Source of the DNA: Allomyces macrogynus ATCC 38327
Taxonomy: Eukaryota > Blastocladiomycota > Blastocladiomycetes > Blastocladiales > Blastocladiaceae
Direction of reading: 5' to 3'
Assembly (NCBI GenBank): GCA_000151295.1
Contig: GG745342.1
Location: 749,109-813,108 of the forward strand
Length of the DNA stretch: 64,000 bases
Shown: positions 63,352 to 64,000 of the stretch, one piece after another
How the letters are laid out: the number at the start of each line of letters is the position of its first letter
How positions within the stretch are numbered: position 1 is the stretch's first letter
Made by a program: the position numbers and the translations under genes
The notes under the pieces: generated by a model
What the model was told of the DNA's origin: nothing
The model's input: only the letters and a program-made list of their open reading frames with translations
The model's database searches: none

Positions 63352-64000
63352 TCAAATCACATTTACATCAAACTCCCCACCTTCCGGCACCCTCGCAAAG
63401 TGCGACAAATAGTCGTTGACACTCGGCAGCGCACACCCAAACGCCGCGCTAGTCGCATTCCCACCGCCCATTTACGTCCGCACATTCATCAAAAAGCACG
63501 CGACATCGATCGCGTTTCAATGACCCGAGTCTGGGGGTACTCGCGCCCCGCCGCCGCAACCGCACCATCCTCGCCCAGTCTCGGCATCCCGTCCAGCCGA
63601 TCGGCCGTTTTGCAGCACCCACTCACGCGCGCTGCCAAGTCCCCACGTGGGTGCGGGCCCACAAGGTCCGTGCACAGGCCGTCCGCGTGCGCGGGCGCCG
63701 TCGTCGCTCGGCAGGTTTCGAGCACGGTCGTGCCGATGAACCCGACGAGGGAGCGGATTTGGTCACTGAAAGTGGGGACCGTGCCGCTGACAGAGTGGAT
63801 TGCGCAGGCGTAGGCGAGCAGACGGGTGGGCGTGGTCGCAGGCGTGCTGAGGTGCATCCGGTGCGCGAAGCGGACGTCGAGCCTGCGATTTACCTATCTG
63901 CATGTCAGATTCACGGGCAGCAACGGACCGGATTTGTGGTGGCCTTGGACTGGAGGTTCTTTCCGCACCACACGACTGCACATCGTCGCGTCGTATCCGA
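63352..64000 (-). CDS. Unidentified gene, 5' part beyond the window
   Basis: The minus-strand frame from the right edge carries RLDVRFAHRMHLSTPATTPT, LLAYACAIHSVSGTVPTFSD and IRSLVGFIGTTVLETCRA. A likely intron (a GTCATT donor near 63523, a GACTAG acceptor near 63450) joins in phase to AAFGCALPSVNDYLSHFARV and a C-terminus PEGGEFDVNVI with a stop at 63352-63354. Exon content and composition are typical of a real gene, but I do not recognise the family. More exons must lie beyond position 64000. Confidence 0.45.

Noticed and set aside
1..64000. Bacterial-type defence, phage or secretion system
   Set aside because: The genes are intron-containing eukaryotic genes on both strands without operons; nothing of the kind was found.

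Overview
The window is nuclear DNA from a flagellated (zoosporic) fungus with a GC- and CpG-rich genome; Blastocladiomycota is my best guess. The evidence for a eukaryote is short introns (about 60 to 90 nt, usually GTACGT-like donors and CTNAC-like branch points) and single-gene transcription units. The evidence for a fungus is a Bem1/Scd2-type PX protein, an RXT3 subunit, a BUD22-family protein and a bZIP factor. The evidence for a motile cilium is TTC12, CCDC39, CFAP206 and CEP76. No rRNA, tRNA, CRISPR array, phage or bacterial operon was seen. All identifications come from reading the translated sequence and remembered family features, not from a search.

Layout, left to right. 0.5-1.7 kb: a membrane-anchored Thr/Asn-rich surface protein. 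3.85-7.1 kb: a large coiled-coil protein with a probable 1-nt frameshift. 7.5-8.6 kb: HOP2. 9.1-10.7 kb: a DUF707 membrane protein. 11-12 kb: an F-box/LRR-like relic. 12.5-13.6 kb: a second surface protein built on an 18-bp minisatellite. 14.1-16.5 kb: TTC12 with a 1-nt frameshift. 17.7-18.8 kb: a decayed third surface-protein copy. 19.3-21.2 kb: a second DUF707 gene. 21.4-22.7 kb: WDR82/Swd2. 23.3-27.1 kb: CCDC39. 29.2-30.6 kb: a bZIP factor. 31.4-33.6 kb: a KHDC4/BLOM7-like KH protein. 34.1-35.6 kb: a mucin-like single-pass protein. 36.0-37.5 kb: a coiled-coil protein. 38.3-40.8 kb: CEP76. 41.0-41.5 kb: an MFS relic. 41.7-42.4 kb: an acidic ORF. 42.6-44.6 kb: METTL16. 45.9-51.7 kb: two CpG-poor F-box/LRR-like copies flanking a PX-PB1 protein. 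52.0-53.8 kb: BUD22/SRFBP1. 53.9-56.1 kb: CFAP206. 56.4-61.4 kb: a tandem array of three DUF707 genes, the middle one dead. 61.8-63.1 kb: RXT3. The right edge cuts an unidentified gene.

Four axonemal or centriolar genes act at one organelle: CCDC39 is the 96-nm ruler, CFAP206 is at the radial spoke/central pair interface, TTC12 assembles dynein arms and CEP76 controls centriole duplication. They are interspersed with housekeeping chromatin and RNA genes (WDR82, RXT3, METTL16, KHDC4, BUD22) and are not arranged as an operon. The most unusual content is lineage-specific: five DUF707 loci in two subfamilies, a three-member repeat-bearing surface family, and CpG-depleted blocks holding degraded F-box/LRR-like copies in an otherwise CpG-rich sequence.
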